DNA from: Halomonas sp. GT
Lineage (GTDB): Bacteria > Pseudomonadota > Gammaproteobacteria > Pseudomonadales > Halomonadaceae
NCBI RefSeq assembly: GCF_002082565.1
Contig: NZ_CP020562.1
Span: forward strand, 2,666,001 to 2,730,000
Reading direction: 5' to 3'
Length of the DNA stretch: 64,000 bases
Shown: one piece after another, positions 1-9,914 of the stretch
Layout: each line of letters starts with the position of its first letter
How positions within the stretch are numbered: position 1 is the first letter of the stretch
Position numbers and translations under genes: made by a program
The notes under the pieces: model-generated
Told to the model about the DNA's origin: nothing
The model's input: only the letters and a program-made list of their open reading frames with translations
Database searches by the model: none

Positions 1-2467
1 GTTTTTTTGCACTGAGCGCAACCGGTGTGATTTTAGAAAACAGTGCATCGTGAATATTACCAAATTTAGCTTCTAACGTGGCACGTATCCCTTTTAACCA
101 CTGCTTAATCATAGCGTGCTGATTCGATAACTGCTGGAGGTTAGCCAACGCCGTACATGCAGGTGCAGGTAACCAATAGGCCGGATTCGAGTCTGCTATT
201 ATTTGCTGGAGACAGTGATCGATAAGCTGTAAGTGTGTAGAGGCGTCTTCTGGATAAAGACTTAAAGCACTAGTCAGCATATCTACACTTAAGAACATGG
301 CGTGCCAGTTGTGAATTGCCATGAGTTGATCATTACCAAGCCGGTTTTCTAACAACGCTTTTGCGGCAAAATTTTGTGCATTATTTGAAACACTGCTGGC
401 TCGTTCAGTATTTTGACGCAGTACGCTACGAATATCATCACGATATAATGCTACTAACTGTTCACTAATGGCCTGATTAATCAGTGGGTGTGCGGCATAA
501 CGCACAGCTTCCATGTGATCGGCACCAATAACATCCTGCAGTAGTTCGAATAATTCTTGATTTCCAAGAGTTTGTTTTGGTAGAAGCGCTGCTACCAATT
601 CACGCTGCATAAAACGCGCTTCAGGGTTGCGTTTTAGTTTGAAATATTCGAGCCCACGATGAACCTGACGCCACTGTGTAGTGAGTTCATCAAGATGAGT
701 AAACGCATATTGAATAGTCTGCCAGTGCTGATGCGCTCTTACCAAGGAAGCAGGCGCGCTAGGCATCATGCCCGCTTGATCTAACTTCTGCCAAAAAGAG
801 GGTGAAAGACCATAGTGACGAACAGCTGCTAAAGCGACATCTTTTTGCTGGTAATCGGTCATCTGTGGAAGCTTACTCAGCATCGCTACCAATGAGTCTT
901 GTAACAATGCATCATGAAGCCGCGAAAACCATTCGCCCTGAAGGTTATCTAATAGTGTTAATACGGCATAACGCATTTTCTCGGCTTGTGCCTGGGTAGC
1001 CTCCCCTCGCGATTCTAACACTTGTATATGATGAACTGCATACCAAACACACTCTGTGTTAAGCCAACCTTTGTCCAGCATTTTTCCCAACCGCCACATC
1101 GCATCGGTTGCCCGACCTAGCTGACGGTCGGCTACCAACGGAGCAATTGCTAAGGAAACCGCCCAGGTATTATCAGCATGATCAAGTGAGTAGTAACCCG
1201 TAAAATCCGTCAACTGCTTTAAGCTAAGTAGCTTGGCTTCTTTGGCCATCAGCGGAATAACAGACTGCAAGAAAGTTTTTTTAACGTTACCTACCAGTTG
1301 AAGCTCGTGAACAACCGCTGAAATCGCATCGAATGTATTGCTGTGTTTTTCCTGGAGTTTATGATTTAATTTTTTTTGCGCCTGCCACATTAATTGCGTA
1401 TCAAAGCCAACAGAATAGGAGGCTATAGAAATTTCACTTTCTTCCTGCCCACCCCCTGCATTCAAAAAACTATCTAGCTGCATAGTAGTTGCAAAATCAC
1501 GATAATAAGCTTGGGTACTTTCCTCCAGTGAAGTTAATGCCCCAGAAAAACGTAGGTGCTCTAACGCCAATAAGCCTAGATACTGCTTATTGTCTGATTC
1601 TTGCAATTTGGCGATATCTTCAAGCCATAAAAATTTCTGTTCGCTTGTGAGGCTAAGTTTAAGTGCCCCCGGATAACTTACAGAATGAATACTTATCTCA
1701 ATAGTGTTATTAAGAGCCGATTTACAATTTTCCCAAACATACCCAGGCACTTCAATTTCAAATGGATGTTGTACAGTTGCTTTGATTGATGCAGCTTTCT
1801 GTATGGCACTACCTATCTTTGCGAGCGAGCCCGATGCCTCAGTGCTTATATCACTAATAGGGGTGCGAAGTAGTACTGGCCAATCCTGAGTTTCTTTACC
1901 TAACTTTACTGTTAATAGAGGTGTCTCGTGAGTAGCTAACGTAATGAAACCTTTGATAACAAAATGATCAAAGCCTTCAATTCCTGCTATCACATCGCCA
2001 TGTTTGCTATTTATTGTGCTTATCAACGCTTCCTTATTAATCTCTGAACTTATAGTCGCCTCAGACGAATAGCTAGCGCTAGAAACTTGGTTTGTTTTTT
2101 TTTGTAAGCTTGGCAAATCACCAGTAATTTTTATTTCGTGACTATCAGCCAAAACTACCAGCATTGTTTTATCTATCTTTTTGCTAATTAATGCGTTTTT
2201 AACTTTATCAGGTAACTCAGCTGTAAATCCTGACGTATGAAAGTCATTACCATGTTGAGCCGCAACATCATCTCTTGTATGCCATTGTGGAGCCAGTGTG
2301 TATTCTTGCCCCTCAAGTTTTATACTCAGTGACAACGGTTTTCTGTCGAGATGAATTACCCAACCTTCTATACCTTCATGTGTTACACGCTCGACGTAGC
2401 CTTCAACTCTTTTTTCTACTTTTTTGGATTGAAAAAATGCTTTAGGCTTTTTTACTAACTGCTTCAT
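1..2467 (-). CDS. Very large protein of unknown function, polysaccharide operon (partial)
   Basis: An open frame begins at an ATG at 2467 (first residues MKQLVKKPKAFF), preceded by AAGGA about 9 bases upstream, and stays open to the window edge: 822 codons with no stop, so the C-terminus is missing. The N-terminus has a segment of the form G-Y-V...I-E-G-W-V...P-L-S-L-S-I-K-L-E-G...R-D-D-V...G-F-T-A-E-L-P, which resembles small beta-type domains attached to glycosyltransferases and sulfotransferases in other polysaccharide clusters. A weaker second copy seems to lie near residues 165-200. The rest is helical-looking, with many Leu/Gln/His and no motif I recognise. It lies 29 bases after the 865-residue glycosyltransferase and is probably co-transcribed with it. 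I infer a role in building or modifying the glycan, but the function is unknown. The region is AT-richer than the housekeeping genes. Confidence 0.75.
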   Translation of the reverse strand, partial: MKQLVKKPKAFFQSKKVEKRVEGYVERVTHEGIEGWVIHLDRKPLSLSIKLEGQEYTLAPQWHTRDDVAAQHGNDFHTSGFTAELPDKVKNALISKKIDKTMLVVLADSHEIKITGDLPSLQKKTNQVSSASYSSEATISSEINKEALISTINSKHGDVIAGIEGFDHFVIKGFITLATHETPLLTVKLGKETQDWPVLLRTPISDISTEASGSLAKIGSAIQKAASIKATVQHPFEIEVPGYVWENCKSALNNTIEISIHSVSYPGALKLSLTSEQKFLWLEDIAKLQESDNKQYLGLLALEHLRFSGALTSLEESTQAYYRDFATTMQLDSFLNAGGGQEESEISIASYSVGFDTQLMWQAQKKLNHKLQEKHSNTFDAISAVVHELQLVGNVKKTFLQSVIPLMAKEAKLLSLKQLTDFTGYYSLDHADNTWAVSLAIAPLVADRQLGRATDAMWRLGKMLDKGWLNTECVWYAVHHIQVLESRGEATQAQAEKMRYAVLTLLDNLQGEWFSRLHDALLQDSLVAMLSKLPQMTDYQQKDVALAAVRHYGLSPSFWQKLDQAGMMPSAPASLVRAHQHWQTIQYAFTHLDELTTQWRQVHRGLEYFKLKRNPEARFMQRELVAALLPKQTLGNQELFELLQDVIGADHMEAVRYAAHPLINQAISEQLVALYRDDIRSVLRQNTERASSVSNNAQNFAAKALLENRLGNDQLMAIHNWHAMFLSVDMLTSALSLYPEDASTHLQLIDHCLQQIIADSNPAYWLPAPACTALANLQQLSNQHAMIKQWLKGIRATLEAKFGNIHDALFSKITPVALSAKK

Positions 2468-2496
2468 TGGAATCATCCTTGCGTACTCTCAATTCT

Positions 2497-5094
2497 TTAA
2501 TATTGGTTTAATTTATCAATTAAAAAATCATTTATTCTTTTAGGCTCACTTGCATAATTTAACGGTAGAAGATAATCACTACGGTTGTATTTTTTTAAAC
2601 GCGTCTCAATTGCTCCTATCTTAAAGGAAACAATAGGCGTTACGGTTTGCAATGCAATGGATAACGTATAACTATATGTCTCTGGCCATATAGATGGTAA
2701 CCATATCGTATCTGGCTTTAATTCAGCTAAAATACTCAATGCATCAGACTCTTTGTACTGACCAGTAAGCTCTACACCCTGGGCGCGTAATAACAAGTCA
2801 TTCATAGAGAAACCCATTACGGTAAAACGAATAGGTAACTTTCTTTTTTTTGCATCTACTGCACAATTTAGAAGCACTTCAAAGCCTTTCAGCTTACTGA
2901 TCGCACCAATTACTACAACATGTAAAGTGGAACCCGGTTTTTGTATATTTCGTTGTTCTTTAATAACAGGGAGTTGGTCATGAGGAATAACTTGGTAGGC
3001 TACTTCTGAGTAGTATTTTTCAAGTCTACGCTGAACGTCCTCATCAGGCACTGTCACTATATCAGCGAATTTCATAATATCTCGGTGTATCGAACGCCAA
3101 TTCTCAATACTTTCCTCTCCAAAGTCGTTCCCTCTCTCTTTGAGGCAGCGGTTACATTGTTTTGAAGAAGGCTCTCCACAGTAGAAGCCATGCTCGTCAG
3201 CTAGATTAATCCTTGGACATATTACTTTATAGTCATGAATATCAATGTGCAGTGAGGCATTTAATTGCTTAGCTAACTCCATCAAGTGCAATGGTGCATC
3301 TATCGTAAAATCCACCATGCCATGAGGGTTAATAATACTGATATCTAGAGGTTCTAGTAACTTACACATTGCTTCCGTGTTAGAAAGAACTACTGAGTCT
3401 AGGTTTAGTAACTGCCGACAGTAAGGGTGCTGAAGTCTCACTCTGAAAGGTTTATGACGTTCAGGCCTAAGATAAAAAACACCTTTACCTTCTTGCATTG
3501 CTTTAGCCGCATCTTCACGCAAATGTCGCTCAGCCCCTCCTCCTCTATTATGACAAACCATTAAAATATTGTGCTCTTGAGTAAAGGTAGATAGTCGTGC
3601 CACATCTAACCTCATACGATACTTCTTTAAAGGATCACTTTTTATAAAATCGTCTACTTGCTTTTGATAATCAGGATATCGTTTTGATAAAACTTGTAGT
3701 GCATTGGTGATACGCTTTCCTTTTTCACCGAGAAAGGAAGCACCACCTAGGTGCCTTACAAATACATCTGTCGCAATTATGTTTTTCCAACCAGCTGCTA
3801 TTGCACGCTGGCAAAAATCATTTTCTTCACCATAACCTTTCCCAAAAGCGTCTTCGTCAAACGAACCTAGGTGGTTTATTGCATCACGCCTGATATACAT
3901 ACAAAAGCCAACACCTGTAGGCGCTTCAACGTATTGGCATTGATTATACTGACTTGCTAATTGATCCAGATGTTTATAAGACGTTTCTAACGGATAGGGA
4001 TTATCATGCAAAAATCTAGGATAGCTACAAATGGTGGCATTATTAGATAGTGGCGTGACAGTGGCAGTGGTCACTTCTTGGTAAGCAGCATAGCGAATCC
4101 GATCTAGCCAATGATTGTATACTTCCGTATCTGAATTTAATAACAACACATCTCTATCGCCATGAAGCGACATTCCTTTATTAACAGTACCTACAAAACC
4201 TAGGTTTTCTGCATTCTCATACAAGCTAATTAGTCCTCGCTCAGCCAGTTTCTGAAGCTCAGCGGTTAACTCTGGATCGGGGCTTTTGTCATTAATAACC
4301 ACAAGCTCAATAGGCGTCGTGTACTCTGCCATTAACACACTAGCAATACAGCGCAGTGTTAAATCTTTATCTTTATAGACAGGTATAATAATATCTATTT
4401 CTAACATACCTTCAAACTGCAAGGGCTTTAACAATTTTGAAATATCTTCCCAAGGTTGATGCATTACATTAACTACTGAATTACAATTTTCCTCCCTTGT
4501 TGGTAGGCCCGAATAGTGCCCTTCTTGAAGATAGTGAACGAGTGGGTTTACTTTGGCTATTTTTACTTCAGGATTATTATCTAGGTACCATCCACCATCG
4601 AATTGAGGATTAGGGGATCTACCTTCCACGCCCCCAAAATGCAAATAGTGATATAGCGGTTCCAACTGACTTTTACGTACGTCTTTATTATTAGACAAAT
4701 AGTAATTGATATCAAACCAACTACTTGGTGAATATTTTTTATGCCATCCTATCATTGTGTAATCAATCAAGGTATTGACGAACCTACCTCTGCTTTTAGA
4801 CTTAGCTTTGTAAAAAGCAGGGTTAAACAACGGCATTGGTGCCCTACCTTCTCTATCGCCGTATGTTGCGTAATGTAGATAGGGGTTAATATCAGCATCG
4901 GCCACATCAGGATTATTTTCCAGATACCAACTCTCATCAAAAAGCCTATTTTTCTTGAGCAACTTTGCGATAAATGCATAATACTGCTTTTTACCACCAA
5001 CTCTTATCACTACTTGTTTCAGCAACCACAGCAGCGTCATCAATGCAGCCCCATAGTACGGACTTATTTTTTTCTGTAATTGCTTTAACTTCAC
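2497..5094 (-). CDS. Two-domain glycosyltransferase (GT2 plus GT4-like) with N-terminal repeats
   Basis: 865 residues. Residues about 50-200 hold three copies of a repeat of the type W/Y-Y-L-x-N-N-P-D-V...P-L-x-H-Y...G-x-x-E-G-R-x-P, common in large bacterial surface-glycan glycosyltransferases. Residues about 231-480 form a GT-A family 2 domain: the IIIPVY start, VVINDKSPD, and LLLNSDTEV as the metal-binding site. Residues about 510-865 look like a GT-B family 4 domain, starting NILMVCHNRGGGAERH and containing a WLPSIWPETYSYT stretch near the donor site. Such fusions add two different sugars to a growing chain at the cytoplasmic membrane. The start is GTG at 5094, chosen because AAGGTG lies 5 bases upstream. 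217 bases separate it from rmlC, so it may have its own promoter. Specific donors and acceptors cannot be told. Confidence 0.85.
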   Translation of the reverse strand: MKLKQLQKKISPYYGAALMTLLWLLKQVVIRVGGKKQYYAFIAKLLKKNRLFDESWYLENNPDVADADINPYLHYATYGDREGRAPMPLFNPAFYKAKSKSRGRFVNTLIDYTMIGWHKKYSPSSWFDINYYLSNNKDVRKSQLEPLYHYLHFGGVEGRSPNPQFDGGWYLDNNPEVKIAKVNPLVHYLQEGHYSGLPTREENCNSVVNVMHQPWEDISKLLKPLQFEGMLEIDIIIPVYKDKDLTLRCIASVLMAEYTTPIELVVINDKSPDPELTAELQKLAERGLISLYENAENLGFVGTVNKGMSLHGDRDVLLLNSDTEVYNHWLDRIRYAAYQEVTTATVTPLSNNATICSYPRFLHDNPYPLETSYKHLDQLASQYNQCQYVEAPTGVGFCMYIRRDAINHLGSFDEDAFGKGYGEENDFCQRAIAAGWKNIIATDVFVRHLGGASFLGEKGKRITNALQVLSKRYPDYQKQVDDFIKSDPLKKYRMRLDVARLSTFTQEHNILMVCHNRGGGAERHLREDAAKAMQEGKGVFYLRPERHKPFRVRLQHPYCRQLLNLDSVVLSNTEAMCKLLEPLDISIINPHGMVDFTIDAPLHLMELAKQLNASLHIDIHDYKVICPRINLADEHGFYCGEPSSKQCNRCLKERGNDFGEESIENWRSIHRDIMKFADIVTVPDEDVQRRLEKYYSEVAYQVIPHDQLPVIKEQRNIQKPGSTLHVVVIGAISKLKGFEVLLNCAVDAKKRKLPIRFTVMGFSMNDLLLRAQGVELTGQYKESDALSILAELKPDTIWLPSIWPETYSYTLSIALQTVTPIVSFKIGAIETRLKKYNRSDYLLPLNYASEPKRINDFLIDKLNQY

Positions 5095-5311
5095 AGATAC
5101 ACCTTCATAAAATTCTATATTTGATGTAAAAAATTTAACCAGTCAAAATATTTCTTTTATATCTCTTCAACACTGAAAAAATTCAATGTATTTTTCTTTC
5201 GAAACCGCCCCTTCAGCTTTAGTAGAATAAATTTAATTCTTTATTCACTTCAACATAAGCTTTTCAAAAAACTGTCAGATATAGCCAAAACTAATATTTA
5301 TTAATAACTTT
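5095..5311 (-). other. AT-rich spacer with decayed JUMPStart-like motif
   Basis: 217 bases without a gene between rmlC and the large glycosyltransferase. It is strongly AT-rich. Read on the minus strand it contains AAGGGGCGGTTTCG (5200-5213), which matches the first half of the ops core GGCGGTAGCGTG but not the second half. TTGAAT followed 19 bases later by TATAAA is a possible but poorly spaced promoter. No terminator hairpin was seen, so read-through from rmlC is likely. Confidence 0.4.
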
Positions 5312-5857
5312 CTAACAACAAACCGATTCACTAAACGCTTTACCTTGTGCATCTTTCACTGAAACAATAGGGTATTTGTTATTCGTGAATGGCCACGGGA
5401 TGGATAATTCAATGTCATTCCAGATAATACAGTGCTCATCGGCAGGGTTGTAATAGTCAGTGCATTTATATTGAAACTCTGCCTGATGACTTGTTACGTA
5501 AAACCCATGAGCAAATCCTGGCGGTACCCACAGCATTTGCTTATTTTGTTCGCTTAACATTGCTCCAACCCACTGGCCGAAGGTTGGAGAGCTTTGACGC
5601 ATATCCACAGCAACATCGAAAACTTCGCCTTGCGTTACCCGCACTAGCTTGCCTTGGGGCTGTTGGTGCTGGTAGTGCAAGCCACGCAAAATGCCATGGG
5701 CAGATTTGCTATGATTATCCTGCACGAACGTGTGATGACCGCAGTGAGCTTCGAATTCGCTTTGGCGAAAGGTTTCCATGAAAAAACCGCGCTCATCACC
5801 GAAGACTTGGGGTGTAATGAGCACGACATCAGGAATGGCAAGTTTTTCGTATTGCAT
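5312..5857 (-). CDS. rfbC: dTDP-4-dehydrorhamnose 3,5-epimerase
   Basis: 181 residues, the usual RmlC length. It epimerises C3 and C5 of dTDP-4-keto-6-deoxyglucose, the third step to dTDP-L-rhamnose. Visible RmlC signatures are PQVFGDERGFFMETFR at the start, FVQDNHSKSAHGILRGLHYQ with the catalytic His of the H-x-x-R-G-L-H-Y segment, GEVFDVAVDMR, and WVPPGFAHGFYV. The cupin beta-helix core is intact. It follows rmlA by 52 bases that carry a GTGAGG-type heptamer repeat. Gene order rmlB-D-A-C and shared strand indicate one operon with the capsule export genes upstream. Confidence 0.96.
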   Translation of the reverse strand: MQYEKLAIPDVVLITPQVFGDERGFFMETFRQSEFEAHCGHHTFVQDNHSKSAHGILRGLHYQHQQPQGKLVRVTQGEVFDVAVDMRQSSPTFGQWVGAMLSEQNKQMLWVPPGFAHGFYVTSHQAEFQYKCTDYYNPADEHCIIWNDIELSIPWPFTNNKYPIVSVKDAQGKAFSESVCC

Positions 5858-5888
5858 ATCTAAACCGTAAGGTGTGAAGGATGAGACT

Positions 5889-5912
5889 ACCTTCTCCTCA
5901 ACTCACCCCTCA
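5889..5912 (-). repeat. GTGAGG heptamer repeat after rmlA stop
   Basis: Reading with transcription, the rmlA stop codon TGA is itself part of GTGAGGGGTGAGTTGAGGAG. This is a degenerate array with a 7-base period of type GTGAGGN. Similar arrays occur at 12634-12667, 14598-14665, 28176-28194 and 41308-41320. Confidence 0.6.
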
Positions 5913-6806
5913 CTTATTCCCCTTTGTTTTGCGTAGGCGTTGCAGGTATTGACCGTATTGGGTTTTGGCAAGTGGCTTGGCTAGTTCGGCTAGGCGTTCG
6001 TCGCTAATCCACTGGTGCTGCCAAGCGATCTCTTCCAGGCAGGCGATTTTTAGACCTTGGCGGTGTTCAATGGTTTGCACGTATTGGCTGGCTTCTAGCA
6101 AGCTGTCGTGGGTGCCGGTGTCTAACCAGGCAAAGCCGCGGCCAAGGCGTTCTACGCGTAAATCACCACGCTTTAGATAGGCGTTATTCACACTGGTAAT
6201 TTCTAGCTCGCCACGCTCAGAAGGCATTACGTTTTTGGCGATTTCAACAACATCGTTATCGTAGAAATATAGGCCAGTAACAGCATAAGCCGACTTGGGC
6301 TTTCTCGGTTTTTCTTCGATAGAGATCGCGTGGCCCTGCTCGTCAAATTCCACTACGCCGAAGCGTTCAGGGTCTTTCACCAAATAGCCAAATACCGTCG
6401 CGCCCGACGTGTGTGAACTAGCGCGCTTTAACTGATCGGAAAAGTGCTGCCCATGGAAAATATTGTCGCCTAATACCAAGCAAACGGGGCTTTCGCCGAT
6501 AAACTCTTCCCCAATGATAAACGCTTGGGCTAGTCCATCGGGGCTAGGCTGCTCAGCGTATTCCAGGCGAATGCCAAAGTCTTCGCCAGTGCCTAGTAGG
6601 TTTTGGTACTGGGGAAGGTCTTCCGGTGTTGAGATAATCAGAATATCGCGGATACCTGCCAGCATAAGCACCGAGATCGGGTAGTAGATCATCGGCTTGT
6701 CATAAATTGGCAGGAGTTGCTTGGATACACCGCGGGTAATGGGGTGTAAACGCGTGCCAGAGCCACCGGCCAAGATAATGCCTTTACGGTTTTGGGGGGT
6801 GCTCAT
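5910..6806 (-). CDS. rfbA: Glucose-1-phosphate thymidylyltransferase
   Basis: 298 residues from the ATG at 6806. The longer frame would start with TTG at 6812, and the ATG ([17 protein letters not shown]) fits the family. It makes dTDP-glucose from dTTP and glucose-1-phosphate, the first step of rhamnose synthesis, and is normally feedback-inhibited by dTDP-rhamnose. Motifs: the nucleotide-binding [16 protein letters not shown], the metal-binding [27 protein letters not shown] and [16 protein letters not shown]. It lies between rmlD (141 bases upstream, spacer with an inverted repeat) and rmlC. Confidence 0.96.
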   Translation of the reverse strand: MSTPQNRKGIILAGGSGTRLHPITRGVSKQLLPIYDKPMIYYPISVLMLAGIRDILIISTPEDLPQYQNLLGTGEDFGIRLEYAEQPSPDGLAQAFIIGEEFIGESPVCLVLGDNIFHGQHFSDQLKRASSHTSGATVFGYLVKDPERFGVVEFDEQGHAISIEEKPRKPKSAYAVTGLYFYDNDVVEIAKNVMPSERGELEITSVNNAYLKRGDLRVERLGRGFAWLDTGTHDSLLEASQYVQTIEHRQGLKIACLEEIAWQHQWISDERLAELAKPLAKTQYGQYLQRLRKTKGNK

Positions 6807-6826
6807 ACTCAACTCACTTTAATGAT

Positions 6827-6945
6827 TTTTTGCCAAGGATACACAGGGAAAGGCACGGATAAGGTCAACAACGAAAAACCAAAATACAAACATTAAGAAT
6901 ATAGTTTTATCTGTATCTTCCGTGGCAAAACTCGTGCCTTCCGTG
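6827..6945. repeat. Imperfect inverted-repeat element between rmlD and rmlA
   Basis: Arms at about 6827-6846 (TTTTTGCCAAGGATACACAG) and 6911-6930 (CTGTATCTTCCGTGGCAAAA) are inverted copies with few mismatches. The motif CACGG recurs at 6854 and, on the other strand, at about 6921 and 6940. The AT-rich middle is about 65 bases. It is a non-coding, MITE-like or structured spacer. Confidence 0.5.
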
Positions 6946-6947
6946 GC

Positions 6948-7844
6948 TTAAAAATTATCTAGGTGTTCTTTAAGCGTTAATGCTAGCTGACTTTGCCAGG
7001 ATGGCATGGTGATGCCTAATGCTTTTTCCAGCTTGCCTAGTGCCATGCGTGAATTCAGTGGGCGCTGGGCGGGCGTTGGATATTCTGCCGTGGGGATACC
7101 AGCCGTTTTTTCAGGCGTAATCGCTAGTGCTTCCCCTGCTTCACGGGCTTGGTTGAAAATCTCTCTGGCAAAGCCGTGCCAGCTGGTTTCACCGCGTGGG
7201 GCGAGATGATAAACCCCTGATGGTATATTGATGGTCAGTGGTGAGCCTTGCGTGGTGAATGCCAGCGCGGTGACTTGAGCGATTAGCCGTGCTGGCGTAG
7301 GCGCGCCGATTTGATCATTAACGATGCTCAATGCAGCCCTTTCGCGGCCCAGGCGCAGCATGGTTTTCATAAAGTTGTTGCCACGCGAGGCGTAGACCCA
7401 GCTGGTGCGAAAAATCAGGTGGCTGGCACCGCTTTCAGGCACCGCTTTATCCCCTTCCAACTTAGTTTGGCCGTAAACGCTTAGCGGCCCCTTGGGGCTA
7501 TCTTCCTGCCAAGGTGATGCGCCGTTGCCTGGGTAAACATAGTCCGTTGAGTAGTGCACCAGGGGTATGCCCTGCTTCGCTGCATATTCCGCTAGCTGCG
7601 CGGGTAGCTCGGCATTTAGGCGCCTAGCCTGCTGTGGCTCACTTTCGGCTTTATCCACCGCTGTGTAGGCCGCCGCGTTGAGTATTAAGCCGGGCTGGTG
7701 CTTTGCAAGGTAAGCGTCTACAGCCTCAGGGTTAGTTAAATCGAGTTCTTGGCGTGTCGGGGCTAGGTTAATGCCGAAAGGGGCAAACTGACGCTGGAGT
7801 TCAAAGCCGACTTGGCCATTGCCGCCGGTGATGAAGATGTTCAT
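6948..7844 (-). CDS. rfbD: dTDP-4-dehydrorhamnose reductase
   Basis: 298 residues. It reduces dTDP-4-keto-L-rhamnose to dTDP-L-rhamnose with NAD(P)H, the last step of the pathway. It is a short-chain dehydrogenase with the Rossmann start [40 protein letters not shown] with the catalytic Thr, and the Y-x-x-x-K pair in [31 protein letters not shown] is typical of RmlD. Its ATG overlaps the rmlB stop as ATGA (7841-7844), so translation is probably coupled. Confidence 0.96.
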   Translation of the reverse strand: MNIFITGGNGQVGFELQRQFAPFGINLAPTRQELDLTNPEAVDAYLAKHQPGLILNAAAYTAVDKAESEPQQARRLNAELPAQLAEYAAKQGIPLVHYSTDYVYPGNGASPWQEDSPKGPLSVYGQTKLEGDKAVPESGASHLIFRTSWVYASRGNNFMKTMLRLGRERAALSIVNDQIGAPTPARLIAQVTALAFTTQGSPLTINIPSGVYHLAPRGETSWHGFAREIFNQAREAGEALAITPEKTAGIPTAEYPTPAQRPLNSRMALGKLEKALGITMPSWQSQLALTLKEHLDNF

Positions 7845-8908
7845 GAAATACTACCCAGCCGTTGGCCTTGATAGCTGCCGTCTTGCACACGTTTCCACCA
7901 GGTCTCGTTGGCGAGGTACCACTGCACGGTTTTTCGTAAGCCAGTTTCGAAGGTTTCTTCAGGCTTCCAACCCAGCTCGCGTTCAATTTTACTGGCATCG
8001 ATGGCGTAACGAACGTCGTGGCCTGGGCGGTCAGTGACGAATGTTATTAACTCACGGTATGAACGCTCTCTCGGCACTAACTCTTGTAGCAGATCGCAAA
8101 GCGTTTCAACGACAGTGAGATTAGCCTTTTCGTTGTGGCCGCCAATATTGTAAGTTTCACCTATACGACCTTCTGTGGCGACCTTGATCAGGGCGCGAGC
8201 ATGATCTTCTACGTAGAGCCAATCACGGATTTGCTGCCCATCGCCGTATACCGGTAGCGGCTTACGAGCCAAGGCGTTGAGGATCATCAACGGAATTAGC
8301 TTTTCTGGAAAGTGGTATGGCCCATAGTTGTTAGAGCAGTTGGTGACCAGAGTAGGCAAGCCATAGGTACGTTGCCAAGCACGAACTAAATGGTCTGAGC
8401 TGGCTTTACTCGCCGAGTACGGTGAACTGGGCGCATAAGGTGTGGTTTCGGTAAAAAGGTCGTCAGTGCCTTCCAAATCGCCATACACTTCATCGGTACT
8501 GATGTGATGGAAACGAAAAGCCTCTGCCTTGGCTGCATCTTGCTGCTGTAGGATTTTCCAGTAGGCTCGAGCAGCTTCTAGCAGAACGGCTGTGCCAACA
8601 ATATTGGTTTGAATAAACTCTGCAGGGCCATCAATAGAGCGGTCTACGTGGCTTTCTGCTGCTAAGTGCATCACCACATCCGGCTGGTGCTGTTCAAACA
8701 GTTCCTGCATGGCCGGGGCATCGCAAATATCTGCTTTCACAAACGTGTAGCGTTCGTTGCCTTCAACGCTTACCAGCGATTCTAGGTTGCCTGCGTAAGT
8801 GAGTTTATCAACATTCACGACACTGTGGCCGCTATTATGAATTAACTCACGAATAACGGCAGAGCCAATGAAACCAGCACCACCCGTAGTCATAATTACC
8901 TTAGGCAT
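7841..8908 (-). CDS. rfbB: dTDP-glucose 4,6-dehydratase
   Basis: 355 residues from the ATG at 8908 ([16 protein letters not shown]). The frame extends 4 codons further to 8920, but family proteins start near the shorter form. It converts dTDP-glucose to dTDP-4-keto-6-deoxyglucose using bound NAD+. Motifs: [16 protein letters not shown], the [15 protein letters not shown] signature, [13 protein letters not shown] carrying the catalytic Thr-Asp-Glu, and [17 protein letters not shown] with the Tyr-Lys pair. It overlaps the end of kpsT by 8 bases and the start of rmlD by 4, a tight operon arrangement. Confidence 0.96.
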   Translation of the reverse strand: MPKVIMTTGGAGFIGSAVIRELIHNSGHSVVNVDKLTYAGNLESLVSVEGNERYTFVKADICDAPAMQELFEQHQPDVVMHLAAESHVDRSIDGPAEFIQTNIVGTAVLLEAARAYWKILQQQDAAKAEAFRFHHISTDEVYGDLEGTDDLFTETTPYAPSSPYSASKASSDHLVRAWQRTYGLPTLVTNCSNNYGPYHFPEKLIPLMILNALARKPLPVYGDGQQIRDWLYVEDHARALIKVATEGRIGETYNIGGHNEKANLTVVETLCDLLQELVPRERSYRELITFVTDRPGHDVRYAIDASKIERELGWKPEETFETGLRKTVQWYLANETWWKRVQDGSYQGQRLGSIS

Positions 8909-9881
8909 CACTGTTACCATTACGCTTTTGCTGCTGCTCAGTTATAAGTGATGGTACAACTTGCTTCAAAGCTTCTTTCTCTTCCAGTGCCCTTAAATGT
9001 TTAAAGGCATCTTCAGTAGCTTTATATCGCTGTGCAACATCCTTCTCTATGAACTGCAAAAGCCTTGGTAAAAACTGTTGTTCCTTTGCAGTTTGCAAAG
9101 CTTCATTGGCTTTTCTTTGCTTATTTCTACACTGTTTAAGATATTTTCGAGCACCATTCAAGTCACTGGGCAAGTCTGGAGCTAATTCAACAGCTGTATT
9201 TTTCCGCTTGGCTTTTTTTGCATCTGTGTCTTTATGATAATCTCTAATTGCTTCTTCTACGCTGTCATACCAAAAAGCTTCGCCATCTTTAATGTACACA
9301 CCCGCTTGACACAGATCTTTTAAAATACCTTCAGAGTGCGAAACCATGATAATAGAGGCTTGACCTACTTTAGATTCAAAAAGTGCTTTGGCTTTTGCTT
9401 TAAAGGCGCGGTCGCCTACTGCCGTTGCTTCGTCGGAAATATACACGTCGAAATCGAATGAAAGTGACAATCCAAAGGAAAGCCTCGCGCGCATCCCCGA
9501 TGAATAGGTACGTACGGGTTCATCGAAGGCATCGCCTATTTCAGCGAAATTTTCAACAAAGGCAATCACGCGCTTTACTTCGTCAGGCCTACAACCTTGT
9601 GCGCGGGCAACGAACTTTACGTTTTGCCGCCCAGTCATGTTGTTTTGCATACCGCCAGCTAATCCAACCGGCCAGGATACGCGGCTATGGCGTATAACCT
9701 CACCACGCTCTGGTGAGTCCATACCTGCTATCAATCGCAGTAGTGTTGATTTACCCGCACCATTGGGGCCAATCAACCCGACACTCACCCCTTGTGGAAT
9801 CGTCAGGTTAATATTTTTTAACACCCAGTCACTTCCATGGTGGTTGTGATAGCGCTTGTAGAGATTTTTAACTTCTATCAT
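8901..9881 (-). CDS. kpsT: Capsule ABC exporter ATPase (KpsT-like) with C-terminal extension
   Basis: 326 residues from the ATG at 9881 ([11 protein letters not shown]). The frame upstream begins with TTG and is less likely. It powers export of lipid-linked polysaccharide through KpsM. Motifs: Walker [13 protein letters not shown] signature [11 protein letters not shown], and Walker B region [10 protein letters not shown] followed by the switch His in MVSHSEG. KpsT/Wzt nucleotide-binding domains end near residue 215-220. Here a Lys/Gln/Glu-rich, probably coiled-coil tail of about 110 residues follows, without the beta-sandwich of Wzt carbohydrate-binding domains. It is separated from kpsM by kpsE, the MBL gene and ugd. 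Confidence 0.9.
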   Translation of the reverse strand: MIEVKNLYKRYHNHHGSDWVLKNINLTIPQGVSVGLIGPNGAGKSTLLRLIAGMDSPERGEVIRHSRVSWPVGLAGGMQNNMTGRQNVKFVARAQGCRPDEVKRVIAFVENFAEIGDAFDEPVRTYSSGMRARLSFGLSLSFDFDVYISDEATAVGDRAFKAKAKALFESKVGQASIIMVSHSEGILKDLCQAGVYIKDGEAFWYDSVEEAIRDYHKDTDAKKAKRKNTAVELAPDLPSDLNGARKYLKQCRNKQRKANEALQTAKEQQFLPRLLQFIEKDVAQRYKATEDAFKHLRALEEKEALKQVVPSLITEQQQKRNGNSDA

Positions 9882-9914
9882 GTGATTTGCTTTTAGAGGT
9901 GCCAAGTGGGGAGT

